A stretch of DNA of 64,000 bases from Undaria pinnatifida (Eukaryota > Sar > Phaeophyceae > Laminariales > Alariaceae), in contig JABAKD010000026.1 of assembly GCA_012845835.1 (NCBI GenBank), positions 7,458,493-7,522,492 of the forward strand, read 5' to 3'. A program made the translations under genes and the position numbers. Position 1 is the stretch's first letter; each line of letters starts with the position of its first letter. This document shows, piece by piece, positions 12,201-21,325 of the stretch. The notes under the pieces are model-generated. The model did no database searches, was not told the origin of the DNA, and saw only the letters and a program-made list of their open reading frames with translations.

Positions 12201-15200
12201 CCAACTTGACGACGATGACGCACACTGACGTTGACACACACGCATGGTCTGCTACCGCCGAGACGACAAATCTTCTCGCCCGAACAACCACAAGAAAAAT
12301 CGTCGCCATCTTTCAGGATCAGGGCCAGATAAACTGTCACAACGATACCACATACACGTCGGATCACCATGGTGGTATCCTGCGCTCGCCCGCCTCTTCT
12401 GCCCCCGCTCTTGCTCCTCGAATGCGCTTTGGAGCCGCCCACAAAACGGGCGAAAATTTATTTGCGCGCCAACCTGGCACATTCCGTAACGGCAATCGAC
12501 AGCTCGACGGCGGTACGGCACCGTCGACAACACTGTCGGGGGGTACCTATTTTGGTTTCAGAAGATGCTCGTGTTCTGTTGCTAGCCTGTCCATAACGCA
12601 GCACAGATTGCCTCTGTCAAGAGCCCACGGGCTCCTACGCCGTCTGCGGACGATTCTCACGGCGTAGTACCGGCGGCGGGAACTAGCGCTTCAAGCGTGG
12701 TTTCCTCTAGCCAGGTAATTGTTTTTCGACGGCGAGAACGCGCGCTGCCAGCGACGTTCTCCTCGGCCATGGTCTGAGTTTGGCGACGGGAACCGCGCTT
12801 TCAGTGCCGTTTCCCTCAGCCGCGGCATAAACTTAGCAATGGGGGTACGCTCTCCAAACGCCGCCCACATCAACCATGGTACGGGAGCCTGCGCTTTGCG
12901 CGCTCCCCCCCCAGGCATGCGTCGCGCAACAATATAGCTGCGGCGACGGCGCGTCGCCTTTGTACGCGTATGTGTTCATCCCCCCCTCTCCCTGACCAGG
13001 CGGTGGCGGTCCGTTTGAGGTGTGGGACGGTCGACCCTCGAAACACTTTTTCTCACCACGAGGTGGCGGTCGATTTGAGGTGTGGGAAGGCCAACACTAA
13101 AACATCGAGATCGTTTGCGAGGCTCGATCCGGTGTTTGCTAGCGATAACAGCGGGCGCTCTGTCCTTCTTTTCCATCAAGGAGGAGTCGATAAGATTAAT
13201 TACCTAGTCTCCCTTCTCCAAGAGACATAACGGAAAAGAGCCTCCTCGGGTCAAAACATTATTGCCACTTCCCCGAGTCCCGCTCCTGAAGACGCCTACA
13301 GGGTCTACGGACCCTGCTTCGTCTTTTAACACGCTAACCCACGTGTTTCAGGCTACGTCTGCCCCAGTGGCACAGGAAGAAGATCTGACACTGCGCGACG
13401 GGCCAGTGGTGACTCCACGGCCTCCAGCCTGATCAGGTGGACGCTATTCCCGTAAATGTACGGAATAATCGCGCCTCTCGTCAAGCAGAAACAGCTCAGA
13501 GCCCCTGCCCCTTCGGGCGCAGTTAGAGCAGTTTTCTTGCGATTACACGCCAAAAAGCGAAGAGGCCACGACGCCAGAAACCGTGGATTTGAACTCGCGT
13601 CGTGCTCCCGAGGCCTGGTGTTCCTGAGGGGAACACTACAGGCCCAAAGAGCCGAGGACTGGTGTTCCCAGACGGGGACATTGCAGACCCAAATGCCCAA
13701 CGAGGCTACCGACGGGTTGGCACCGTCGGTGTTGGACTCTTTTTCGGGTGCAGCGAGGGCGGCTTCTTACGAGTTTCCGCCAGCGGGTGAGGAGGACCCG
13801 AGGCGAAAAACCCCAGGTTCGGACTCGCACCTTGCTCCCGAGGCCTGGTGCTCCCGCAAGGGGACATTACAGGCCCAAAGATCCGAGGACTGGTGTTCCC
13901 AGAAGGGGACATTGCAGACCCACAGATGTCCGACGAGGCTACCGACGGGTTGGCACCGTCGGTTTTTGCCATTTTTCGGGCGCAGTTAGAGCGTATTCTC
14001 GCGCTTTTCCGCCAACGAGCGAAGAAGGACCCGAGGCGATATACTACGGGTTTGGATTCGCGTCGTGCTCCCGAGGCCTGGTGTTCCTGGACGGGGACAT
14101 TGCAGGCCCAAATTCCAACACGGCTTTTGAGCCTTCTCTCAAATACTCCACAGACAAAGTGGTGTCGTTCTGGCAGCCCCCGTCCTATTTTCCACCGTGG
14201 TCCCCTTCGTCGTTTGTCGTGGACAACAAGCCATATTCTTGCGCGGAGCAGTACATGATGGCCGAAAAGACCAAGTTTTTGCAAGACCATCGAGCAGTGG
14301 AGCTTATCATGTCGTCGCCTCGTCCAAGCACACGCAAACGCATCGGTCGAGGCGTGCGCAACTTTGACTCCGCTGTTGGGGACAGGGAGAAGCAAAACGC
14401 CGTGTTATCTGGCACCTACGCCGAATTCACGCAGAATCCAGCCATAAAAAAATCACCTTGTGAGCTCTGACAACAAGCTTCTGGCTGAATTCAGTCCTCT
14501 GGACCCAGTGTGGGGCATTGGTCTCCGGGCGGATGGTCCCAGGGCCAACAACCCATGCCAGGGGAGAGGAAAAACTTGCTCGGTGAGGCACTTTCTGCCG
14601 TTCGCCAAGCTATTTGCGACAATGAGACCGGGTCGGCGCACCCGGCCTCCCCCAGCCGGTTCCGCACCTGCACTGCGAATGCAAGAACCAAGAATCTCGT
14701 CCGCGCCGCAACCGGGCCGTTAACAGCGGCCAGCGCTCGCAAAACTTCCCCTTCGGCGTTTCCGACCTATTTCTCGGGCGCGTTGGCCAATTAAAAGCCG
14801 TGGAGTTTGGAGATAGCTTCTGGCGTCGCCCCTGACTTTGCGCTTTCAGAACACGGCCCCTGTTTCGTCGAGGGTACTGTGACGCTGGACGACGTTTCGT
14901 TCGATATGAAAATCGCGTATATCAGTCGAGCAACGCTCGACTCGGAGAGGCACTGGACTCCTCTAGATTTGGGGACCGGCAGCATTGTTTGGGCTCCCAA
15001 ACACCTCCGAGGATACTGTGGAGAACAAAGTTCCGCATATCCTCCGGCCACAAGACACAGGAGAGCACTGACAAAGTGGGGACCCCCAATGCACGAGTCC
15101 AGCGGTAGCTTGAGTTCGTCACCGCGTTCGATTGCACACTCGAGTACCACAAAGGCAGCGCCAACGTCATCCCTGATTTTTCTGGCCCGTTTTCCAGAGC

Positions 15201-18200
15201 CTGCTACGGAGTACGACCGCAGTGGCTTGACAAACTTCAACCCCGTGGGGTTGACAAGCCCCAAACCCGTTGGAGAAAGCGGTATCTACCTCCTACGGAC
15301 CCGCGGGCTGCGCGCTCCCTTCTCGCCGATCCCAGGGGTCGGTTTGGGTGGACTCGCGCCCTCGCCGAAAACACTGCCTTGGGTGGGCTCGTGCCCCACA
15401 CCGAAAGCACTGATTTAGATGAACTCGAACCCCTCGCCGAAAGCACTGTCTTGGGTGGGCTCGTGCCCCGCACTGAACATGCTGCCTTGGGTGGGCTCCC
15501 TCTCACCTTTACTGCGTTTCACGATTTTCGCACACACGAGCCACGTATAAGGATTGACGGCCTTTCTGCTTCCCCGGGGAGATTCGTCGCGCGTGTTGCT
15601 GCCTCCGTCGCCACTACCGAAGGCTGTACCGGCCGCGGGTCGATTTCACCTGCCGTTGACACCGTTTTCGCTTCGGTTTTTGCCATACCCATCGAGGGCG
15701 GCACGGGCTCCGCAGAAGCTCTGGCTGCAGCGACGCTCATCGCACAGTCGACTTATCTATCCCGGAGTTCCTTACAGGAGACGGCCCCCGCCGCGACCAC
15801 CGGTTCGACTGTGTCCGTCTCCGCCATGCTTGGCACTCCAGCCCCTCCGTCGTCGACGACGCGCCGACGAACAACGACAACAACGGGTAATGCACCCCCG
15901 CTGTAGATTATGGATTCGGGCCCGGCGGGGCCCCTCGGCCATCTCCCAGACGAGGTACAACCCCGTCGCGAGTCCCACGGCCGCGGCCGACCCCGTCGAC
16001 CGCCGCGACCCTTGCTCTTGCCGACTCGCCGGTCCGCACGGTGCCACTACCGCCCGACTGCGACCTCGCAGAGCCTATATGGGAACTCCTCTCTTACGGC
16101 TCACGCCTTCTCCTGGTGACGCGCCGACTACATATACAAGGTCGGACGCCCTCGGCAACGCTGCTGAATTGCGGTTCGCTGATTCCGTCGCGCGTTATTC
16201 ACATGACGATTGGAAGCGAGAGCAGCACGCTGAGCCGACGTGCCACGCCATGATGCGTTACGTTTCTACCGGCCGACCATCGGTCCTGCCGCCCGACGTT
16301 TTAGCGTGCTGCCTCTCGCACAAGCGTCCCTCTCTCTCAGACATCCAGGAGCTGGTGGGTAAGGGTCGATTACATACAACCGACGACGACACCGTCCTAC
16401 TCGTCCGTAACCCGACACTCCCGCCAACAAGCTCTGACAAACCGAACTCTGTGGGGCGAGTTGCTTGCTTGCTAAATCACGAGCCAGTTCGCATCTACGT
16501 TCCCCTGCTCATGCGCCCTTGGATCATGCAAGCTTGTCACTCGACGGCCTCTTGTCACCTTGGCACCACGCGCACGTTGCGCATGCTGGATCGTTTTTAT
16601 TGGTGGATTGGCATAAGTGTGTGCACCCGGTGGTGGCTTCGCCACTGCTTGAAGTGCCAAGCGTGGAAAACCCCACGGCTGACTGTCCGCTGGCCCATCA
16701 TCACAATGCCTCTGCCGGAAGGTCCTGGTATCACCGTCAGCGTTGACTACTTCGGCCCCCTTCCGGTCACACCGCGAGGCAACACCTACATCCTGCTGTT
16801 CACCGATCGCTTCAGTCGTCGGGCCGACATGTTCCCGTCAGTGCCGCTGAGTTCACCACGGAGGCTACAGCCAACATCCTGGTGAACCGATACATCCCCT
16901 TGTGGGGGTGCCCGTGCACCATACTCTCGGACAACGGACTGCAGTTCTGCTCCAAGCTTTCACAAGCTGTGTATCAGCTGTTGGGTGTACACAAGCTTGC
17001 TACAAGCTCCTATCATCTCAACTGTAACGGGGGCGTTGAGCGGGTAAACAACACTGTGGCACAAATGCTGGCTATGGTCGTCAACAAGCGACAAGACGAT
17101 TGGGACTTGCATCTGCCCCACGTAGAATTCGCTTACAACAACTCCGTCAGCGCAGCGACGGGTCCGGCGCCCAACGAGGTCCACATGGGCAGACTCCCAC
17201 GGCTCCCCCTGACGGTTTTCGACCGCACAGGTGTCGTGGGACACCAGAGTCTGGCCCGTGACCACCTGGCCTATTGCGACTAGGCCACCGACCGACAAAA
17301 CCGCGCGAACGACATTGTCCACGCACACCACGCCCTCACTGTTTCCCGTGTTAACCGCAGAAACTCCGCCCTCGCCGACGCGCTGCGTCCAGCACCAAAC
17401 TTCACTGTGGGTGGTTGGGCATGGGTATGCAATTCTGCCTCTACCATCCGCCAGGGTGTGAAGGCGAACACCGATACCAAGGTACTCAAGGCCAAACTCG
17501 CGCTTAACTGGACGGGCCCGTACAAGGTCCTGGCCGTCGGTCCCTGCTCCGCCGCCGAGATCCCGGACGGCTCGCCGCTCGGGAGCAACCTCCTTTATTT
17601 GGATCTCCCTTCCGACCTGCTTGGTTCGGACGCTCGTCGGCGTGCGGCCATCGAGCGCTGCAAACCCTGTGCCAACCCCCACGACAGCGGGGACATGCCC
17701 AAATACCTACCGGCGGGGCTGACACAGTATGTGCTCAACAAATTTTCCAAGAAGTCCCCGCCGTACCACGTCACTCAAGACGACGTTTCGACTCCCCTCC
17801 AACGGCTGGAGGTGGAGAAGATCACTGGTCATCAGTCGGTACGGGGGCGAGGTGGCGTCATCGCGGTGCTATACAAGACGCATTGGGCGGGACTCTCCGA
17901 ACCTTCCTGGGAGCGGGAAATGGACCTTCACCTCTCCCGCTCCCACATCTTGCGTTATTGGGCCGGAACCCCGGACCAGCACCGCCAAACCAACCGCCTC
18001 TACCACCGAATGCGGATCGGGGCGGCACAGCGTGAGCTCTCCCGCAACAACGGGGAACGTTTCCTAGCGCCGGGCTACGCCTGTGTTCCCCGCGCCGATT
18101 GACTCCGTCGCTACCACGACACAGTACTCCCTAAGGGAGCCCACTTTTGGTACAAGGGAGACGATGGGCTATGGTGGCTTGAAAAAATCAGCGCGAGCAC

Positions 18201-20897
18201 TACCGAGGACAAAGTATACCTGGTCCGATTTCCGGACGACCCGGGACCGATTAAACTTCCTCTTCCCCCGGCGCGCTACACGACTTCGGCGGGAGCCGTA
18301 CGAGGTTCTTGGTGCTTGCAAGTTCACATCGCCAGCGCGTTTCCTCGAGGAATCCAACGTAACGTAGACGAACCTCGAGGCGCGGCCGTGGCTACTTGAC
18401 TTTCACGCCGCCACCGCTCCTCGATAGTTCTTCATTTTTTGGAGTTATGAGTTTTGAGTCTTTGTCTTTGGGTTGTTCGTAGTGTCCTGAGAGTCTTCGT
18501 CGGGTTTTGGGGCGGTTTTTGCATTCTTTTTTCTCTCTGTCCTGCCGAACCCCCTGCTCAGTGCCGGGTCAGGGTTCGGGTAAAACGCCGCTATCTGAGG
18601 CGCAGGGCTGTCGCTTTTACGTCATTGTTCAATTTCGCCCTGCCGACGCCCTCCTCAGCCCAGAGCCGGGGGGCGACCAGGGTACCCTGTTCGCGCGTAA
18701 CGTGGTACAGAGCTATGTACGGGTCTGTGTGTCATCTTATATCTTCTGTGTGTTGTATTTGTTCTACTTTTTTTTTTCGTCTAAAAACTTTCCCCCCTAG
18801 CGGGGCTGTAGGTGTTGCCACCTTCCATCCCGGGTATTTGTCGTTTCCTCGTCTAACCCCCCGCCTTGCCGATGGCCCACGGGAGGTTTTTCGCATGACT
18901 TCTCCCTTGTGTTAGCACCTGTGTTCCCCTTCACAACGACGAGGGATCGCCTCGCCATAGTACCTTTATCTGTGGTCGGTTTGCCGTAGAGCCTTTCCTG
19001 CCCCCTCCCGCCACACCGGCGACATGCGGCAGGTTCTAGAGCCTTTTCTGCCCCCCCCCACCACACCGGCGGCACGCGGCAGGTTTTTGATGGGTGACTT
19101 TTGCCTTGTTGTAGGGTCTGCGTTTCTTTCAACTGCTTGTCTTCGCGTGTTCTTGGCTCCAGAGCCAAACGGTTAGAGGTGTGGGAGTGGGTTTTGAGGA
19201 GCCGCATCTTCGACTCATGGTCTAGTTCGTAGAACCGGAGTTTCCCCGAATCTCCCATATTTCTGCATATGCGACTCATCAGGGTGGGCTCGTGTTAAGA
19301 TACGGCCTCGAAAGGCCTGTAATTATCCGAATTTGATATCATTTGGATGGGTTTCGTATGATAAGGTTGGCGTTTTATTTTCGGGAAAGTTAGGAAAATA
19401 GATCGGAGGCACGCGCCTCCGATCTCAGAAGCTATCCCGGGCTCTGGTGGAAACGAATAAAGCTACATCTCTACGAAGGAAACGAAAGCAAGTACTCTCC
19501 GAGGACCTGCTCAATTGGCAGACCTGCAGGGGGCACTCTGTGTCCCCACCTTTAATTTAACAGTAGCGCATGCAAGTATCTTTTGTGTTACGGTATCGTC
19601 CCGGAAACCTAGCAAGGCTTAGGGATGTTCTCGAAGGATACACAAGTTCATTCGAGTGCACAATGTTGGACCTGCCTCGCAGTAGTAGCGAGACCTGCAC
19701 GGAATTAGTTACCTGTGTCTTGTATCAGATATCTTACTATTATATACCTGGTACCTGGTATGCTACACGCGTGCTGCACGCACGGTACATTGCAGCTGAG
19801 ACACCCTCCCCCGATCCCAGGCATCCGGGCTGTTTCGTAATTTGCTGATGCTGTAATCAACTCCCTTTTTTTCGGCGTGTTTTCTTTCCGGAGTCCCAAA
19901 CGGATCAGTGGACGAGATCTCCAAAACGCACGCAGCGTGCACCTGGTAATAGTCGTATTATACTTCTGCATGTTCTCTTTGTAATAGACGGGTGATAGTA
20001 CTACTACGTAATACCGCACCTTATGTTGTGACGCTATTAATTGTCGCTACACGGAGTACACGACACACCAACAATAAAAATCAGGGTAAACGAAAAGGCT
20101 AGAGGCTGAGTTTTACTTGGAAGTACTTTTTTTTGGAGCCGTTATACTGAACTTAGTGGAAAGCGAGCCCTTTCTCTTAAATAAATTGCCCAGCTTTGGC
20201 CAGCATGCCTGTTTCTCATCTGTATATAAACCCAACCAAGGCGTTACTATTGTACTGGGGTCAGTGTAGGGCGAACCATTTATCAAATGATAAACCCAGC
20301 CCGAGCCAGCATTCCTGCTTCTTCTTACTGAATGAATACAGTTAGTCAGATGTCCTGTACTATTGTATACCCTGGTACCTGTCTGTGTGGGGGTCTCAAA
20401 AAGGAAATTTACGGGCCGGCATGAACGAGCGCAAGATATTCGCACAGCGCATACCCAATGTGCATCCAACCCCTTTTAACACTGCAGTCCCGACATGGGC
20501 ACAAATTACTCGGAATTAGACAAGGACAATCTTAAGAGTTGGAAAAGTTAAATTAAGACTCAAATCAACTCGCACGATCTTTTTCTTTGTACGCAAACAA
20601 CGCAACATCATACACACATACCTTGGCGAAGGGAACGCCTTTTTCGTCGTTGCCAACAATCACACTCCCCCCATTGCACAGCTCCTTGAACAGGACCCCC
20701 GCCTCCTCCACGGACAAGACACCGTCGCCGCCAGCCGCCGCTGCCGCCGCAAAATCACCCTCCGTTGCTAGCTGCGTTCCATCGAGACACAGCTCGTGAA
20801 GGCGGGTGCGGAACTCGTCGAGACCACGTTGACCGCGAGCGCGTATCGCCTTGTGGAGGCGATCGAGGATGCGTGAGGCCCGATAAGACAGCCCCAT
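131..20897 (-). CDS. Calcyphosin-like multi-module EF-hand protein (split gene, ~20 kb)
   Basis: A spliced gene read from exons 20614-20897, 10364-10526, 8613-8815, 6466-6706, 4744-5068, 508-1346 and possibly 131-205, about 709 residues if all are used. Each calcyphosin module has a helix-Gly-helix start, two to three EF-hands, the HPDV segment, and a closing block ending in a D-x-x-F...W pattern. Module 1 spans exons 1-4, module 2 exons 4-6, and module 3 starts in exon 6 and is incomplete. Only one canonical calcium loop is visible (DQDRDGLLSYNE, exon 2); the others are degenerate. Calcyphosin-type proteins are calcium sensors, often axonemal, so a flagellar role is inferred. All junctions match in phase except exon 1 to exon 2. 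Introns carry a gypsy element, LTR fragments, a (CCCAA)n array and a minisatellite. The 3' end is uncertain and may lie left of the window. Confidence 0.82.
508..1346 (-). CDS. Calcyphosin-like gene, exon 6 with internal triple repeat
   Basis: Acceptor AAAAAG|GT and donor CTGTTCCAG|GTGGGA. It completes module 2 (GRITRAEWLEHNSNVSALI, DDASFC...MWG). About 165 residues of low-complexity linker follow, with three degenerate repeats of about 29 residues of the form R-x-x-V-D...K...R-N-G...P-D-A. Then GLRGAFRLLKGFREADRQGG opens module 3. No calcium ligands remain in its loop. The exon ends in phase 0 at RILFQ. Confidence 0.8.
1347..3988. other. Intron of the calcyphosin-like gene, mixed short repeats
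   Basis: Holds a reversed fragment of the 35935 repeat family at about 1445-1530, a palindromic ACCCGGGTA-rich stretch at about 1915-2010, and a CCCATGGCCTGGGTA-type repeat also at 2230 and 4600. No exon was recognised. Confidence 0.4.
3989..4040. repeat. GATATT and TATAGC short tandem repeats
   Basis: About five GATATT/GATATC units followed by three ATTATAGCT units, AT-rich and without coding signs. Confidence 0.8.
4136..4505. repeat. 9-bp minisatellite (ACATGCTAC)n, ~41 units
   Basis: Unit ACATGCTAC with ACATGCGAC and TCATGCTAC variants arranged in higher-order blocks. It lies in the last long intron of the calcyphosin-like gene. Both strands are open (HML-type and MCS-type repeats) because the period is a multiple of three. 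Confidence 0.96.
4744..5068 (-). CDS. Calcyphosin-like gene, exon 5
   Basis: Acceptor CACGCAG|GCC and donor GAAG|GTAGGT (phase 1). It encodes ADEMSQAFRYLDRRGAG, a degenerate second EF-hand, then an acidic Gly-Asn-Asp-rich insertion (G7DDVGGNNDGG type) inside the third EF-hand, and YRAEAHPDVVSG, the counterpart of HPDV in exon 3. The insertion is coded by a GCC/ACC-type simple repeat at about 4875-4920. Confidence 0.85.
5503..6440. repeat. (CCCAA)n satellite, ~187 units
   Basis: An almost uninterrupted pentanucleotide array with scattered CCCGA, CCAAA and CGCAA variants. It lies in an intron of the calcyphosin-like gene, 25 bp past the donor at 6465, so the transcript carries UUGGG repeats. 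Long open frames here (PNPTQ and GWVGL types) are a by-product of the 5-bp period. Confidence 0.97.
6466..6706 (-). CDS. Calcyphosin-like gene, exon 4
   Basis: Acceptor CACCAG|G and donor ACG|GTAAGA. The junction with exon 3 rebuilds the closing pattern of module 1 (SDEDFRDAIVVVW). Then LRSQILARGLPGVASF opens module 2, the same Ala-Arg-Gly-x-x-Gly helix as in exon 1. It ends at GVELT in phase 0. The (TTGGG)n array begins about 25 bp inside the following intron. Confidence 0.85.
6813..6873. repeat. 26-bp tandem repeat, ~2.5 copies
   Basis: GGTCAGTAGGGACTACTGTAC is repeated with single-base changes in the intron upstream of exon 4 of the calcyphosin-like gene. Confidence 0.85.
7109..7370 (+). 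repeat. ~250-bp dispersed repeat (second copy at 9825-10045, minus)
   Basis: Both copies share GTTTCATGGCTGCTCG, GCAAGGGGCACCGTATTT and GAGCTGGTTTCAAAACC. Translations also align (VSWLL, AK, RGTVF), which may only reflect nucleotide identity. It lies in an intron of the calcyphosin-like gene. Confidence 0.7.
8613..8815 (-). CDS. Calcyphosin-like gene, exon 3
   Basis: Acceptor CACCAG|GTG and donor TTCAG|GTGGGG (phase 2). It encodes VLACYQAANHPDVRRG, matching the calcyphosin segment that follows the third EF-hand, then the fourth EF-like region (FPAFLDFYCSLTAF) and TSDEDF, which ends module 1. The fourth loop lacks calcium ligands. Confidence 0.85.
8816..9657. other. Intron stretch without recognised content
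   Basis: Part of intron 2 of the calcyphosin-like gene. No domain, tandem repeat or mobile-element end was recognised on either strand. Confidence 0.4.
9658..10210 (+). mobile_element. Related LTR with primer binding site (partial element)
   Basis: TGCCAAGGTACGGCCTTGAAAGG to CCTCAACA (9658-10189) matches both ends of the gypsy LTR, and 10193 starts TGGCGTCGTCGGCAGGAC, a tRNA-Ser-type primer site. The middle (about 9825-10045) does not match the 270-bp LTR. It matches the reverse complement of 7109-7370, so it is either an insertion or a longer LTR subtype. Confidence 0.7.
10364..10526 (-). CDS. Calcyphosin-like gene, exon 2 (canonical EF-hand)
   Basis: Acceptor ATGCAG|T and donor GAG|GTAAGC. 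It encodes FKRKLVRD, a Thr-Pro-x-Ser linker typical of calcyphosin, then ALARAVFDMI and the full 12-residue EF loop DQDRDGLLSYNE, with Asp at loop positions 1, 3 and 5, Gly at 6 and Glu at 12. It runs in phase 0 into exon 3. The gypsy 5' LTR lies 264 bp upstream of its acceptor and an LTR fragment lies close downstream. Confidence 0.85.
10791..11060 (+). repeat. 5' LTR of the gypsy element
   Basis: 270 bp, near-identical to 19293-19562. It contains the short palindromes GGCCTCGAAAGGCC near the start and GGAGGCACGCGCCTCC centrally, and an AATAAA-like AACGAATAAAG. Its last bases are AAAA instead of AACA. Confidence 0.93.
11061..11092 (+). other. Primer binding site complementary to a tRNA-Ser 3' end
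   Basis: Starting at TGGCGTCGAC, the complement read backwards gives a tRNA end with CCA, an acceptor strand and a whole T-arm (GCAGG stem, TTCG loop start). That is nearly 30 nt of tRNA-like complement, longer than the usual 18. The T-stem GCAGG with discriminator G fits tRNA-Ser. Confidence 0.6.
11104..11612. repeat. ~250-bp-arm inverted repeat in the Gag leader
   Basis: 11104-11350 and 11368-11612 are near-perfect reverse complements around a spacer of under 20 bp (TGTGGCGTCATGTGGC). The right arm is the natural start of Gag and the left arm is its inverted copy. The transcript would form a long hairpin between the primer site and Gag. Confidence 0.9.
11490..12228 (+). pseudogene. gag: Gag of the gypsy element (frameshifted)
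   Basis: From ATG 11490 the frame reads MKGYTKLHTFGMCNGMPFSN, then LSPGKDVVLEVARVAAIEQF and YASLDAMWRAFSEKYD, a capsid pattern shared with stramenopile gypsy elements. That frame stops at 12086. A zinc knuckle (C-x2-C-x4-H-x4-C, CLNCHEDNHSIKHC) lies at 12112-12153 in another frame, so at least one frameshift separates capsid and nucleocapsid. Confidence 0.75.
13496..14118 (+). repeat. Tandem repeat, ~240-bp unit, about 2.6 copies
   Basis: Units begin at about 13496, 13746 and 13977, each with GGGCGCAGTTAGAGC-like starts, a CCCGAGGCCTGGTG core, the GAGGACTGGTGTTCCC segment and GACGGGTTGGCACCGTCGG. The repeats lie just upstream of the NADAR domain inside the gypsy element. Confidence 0.85.
14140..14650 (+). 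pseudogene. NADAR (YbiA/DUF1768) domain inside the gypsy element
   Basis: The frame from about 14116 reads VVSFWQPPSYFPPWSPSSF, then CAEQYMMAEKTKFLQD, RIGRGVRNFD and AEFTQNPAIK, the N-terminal two thirds of a NADAR domain with its conserved Glu-Gln. After an A7 run (14446-14452) the next frame gives LLAEFSPLDPVWGIGLRADG, and a third frame from about 14560 gives KNLLGEALSAVRQAI. All family blocks are present in order across two frameshifts. NADAR proteins cleave N-glycosidic bonds of ADP-ribose-type substrates; some act on riboflavin intermediates and others reverse guanosine ADP-ribosylation. It replaces the place where reverse transcriptase is expected. Confidence 0.85.
14905..15230 (+). pseudogene. 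RNase H domain relic of the gypsy element
   Basis: KIAYISRATLDSERHWTPLD, GSIVWAPKHLRGYC match the gypsy RNase H middle (Y-x-S-R...E-x-x-x-x-x-x-D-L-E type). The rest (LEFVTAFDCTLEYHKGSANV) continues only after a frame change with an internal stop. The upstream part with the first catalytic Asp is not recognisable. Confidence 0.7.
16490..17283 (+). pseudogene. int: Integrase (zinc and catalytic core) of the gypsy element
   Basis: The zinc domain reads ACHSTASCHLGTTRTL...HCLKC at about 16525-16665. Catalytic residues are Asp at 16745-16747 (SVDYFG), Asp at 16930-16932 (LSDNG) and Glu at 17038-17040 (GGVERVN), with the D-35-E spacing. A frameshift near 16842 separates the first Asp from the rest, and an in-frame TAG at 17281-17283 interrupts the C-terminal domain. 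Confidence 0.88.
17284..18370 (+). pseudogene. Integrase C-terminus and chromodomain of the gypsy element
   Basis: The frame after the TAG reads NWTGPYKVLAVGP (integrase C-terminal fold), then a chromodomain at about 17810-17965 (EVEKITGHQ, VLYKTHWAGLSEPSWER, HILRYW). A TGA at 18100-18102 is followed in the same frame by HFWYKGDDGLWWLEKI and LPPARYTTSAGAVRG, a tail seen in related elements. The chromodomain places it among chromoviruses. Confidence 0.82.
19293..19562 (+). repeat. 3' LTR of the gypsy element
   Basis: 270 bp, TGTTAAGATACGG...TTAATTTAACA. It is preceded by CAGGGTGGGCTCG, a weak polypurine-tract candidate, and followed by the GTAG target duplication. Confidence 0.93.
20614..20897 (-). 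CDS. Calcyphosin-like gene, exon 1 (N-terminus)
   Basis: The ATG at 20897 is the first Met after an in-frame TAG upstream. The exon encodes MGLSYRASRILDRLHKAIR, then RARGQRGLDEF (the conserved helix that opens a calcyphosin module), an Ala-rich degenerate EF-hand and the start of a second. The best-looking donor is AAG|GTATGT (exon end 20622, phase 0), but exon 2 needs phase 2. A downstream GT (exon end 20614) gives the right phase with a weaker context. A micro-exon in the 10-kb intron is the alternative. Confidence 0.75.
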
Positions 20898-21325
20898 GTC
20901 TGCTGTGGTATGACCCTACGAGTCGTAGCGGAGAGGGGTCCTTAGGGTTAGTTACGTGTTCACTGTTGTGCTTGCTTCCATGGGTCGGATATTATTCAAG
21001 TAAGAAGATATGCTCCCGAAAACTCGGTCGGGACGAATTTTTGATCCTATTACTCGTAATTATATGAAAGTTAAAGTTTGGCTTTGTGCGAAGCTGTTTG
21101 TCTTTGGTTGTCCGTGTCCCGCCGCCGTTTTTTTTTTTTTTTCAAGACCAAAGATACTTTTGACGGTTTCATCGAAATCCCGCCGCATTTTTCATTTTTT
21201 CTGCTCGCGACGATTCCCACAAGTCATCTGCTGTAGCAAGAGTCGCGCTCACGACGGTGGAACACGCAGCGATCAAGATCAAGGCTACGTAGGGTACAGA
21301 GGGCCTCGGATAAGAAAGAAGAAGG
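20898..21325. promoter_or_regulatory. Shared upstream region of two divergent genes
   Basis: These 428 bp separate the start codons of the calcyphosin-like gene (minus) and the coiled-coil gene (plus), so both promoters must lie here or in untranslated exons. A T run lies at about 21128-21142. I see no clear TATA box or duplicated operator. Co-expression is inferred from the arrangement only. Confidence 0.4.

Larger units (their letters stand above)
10791..19562 (+). mobile_element. Ty3/gypsy chromodomain retrotransposon carrying a NADAR domain
   Basis: A complete 8772-bp insertion with two 270-bp LTRs starting TGTTAA and ending TTAACA (TTAAAA in the 5' copy). It is flanked by the direct repeat GTAG at 10787-10790 and 19563-19566. 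The LTRs differ at about a dozen positions (roughly 95 percent identity by eye), so it is not recent. In order it has a tRNA-Ser-type primer site, a large inverted repeat, Gag with a zinc knuckle, repeats, a NADAR domain, RNase H, integrase and a chromodomain. Several frameshifts and stops make it inactive. No Tyr/Phe-x-Asp-Asp reverse transcriptase box was found. It lies antisense in intron 1 of the calcyphosin-like gene. Confidence 0.93.
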
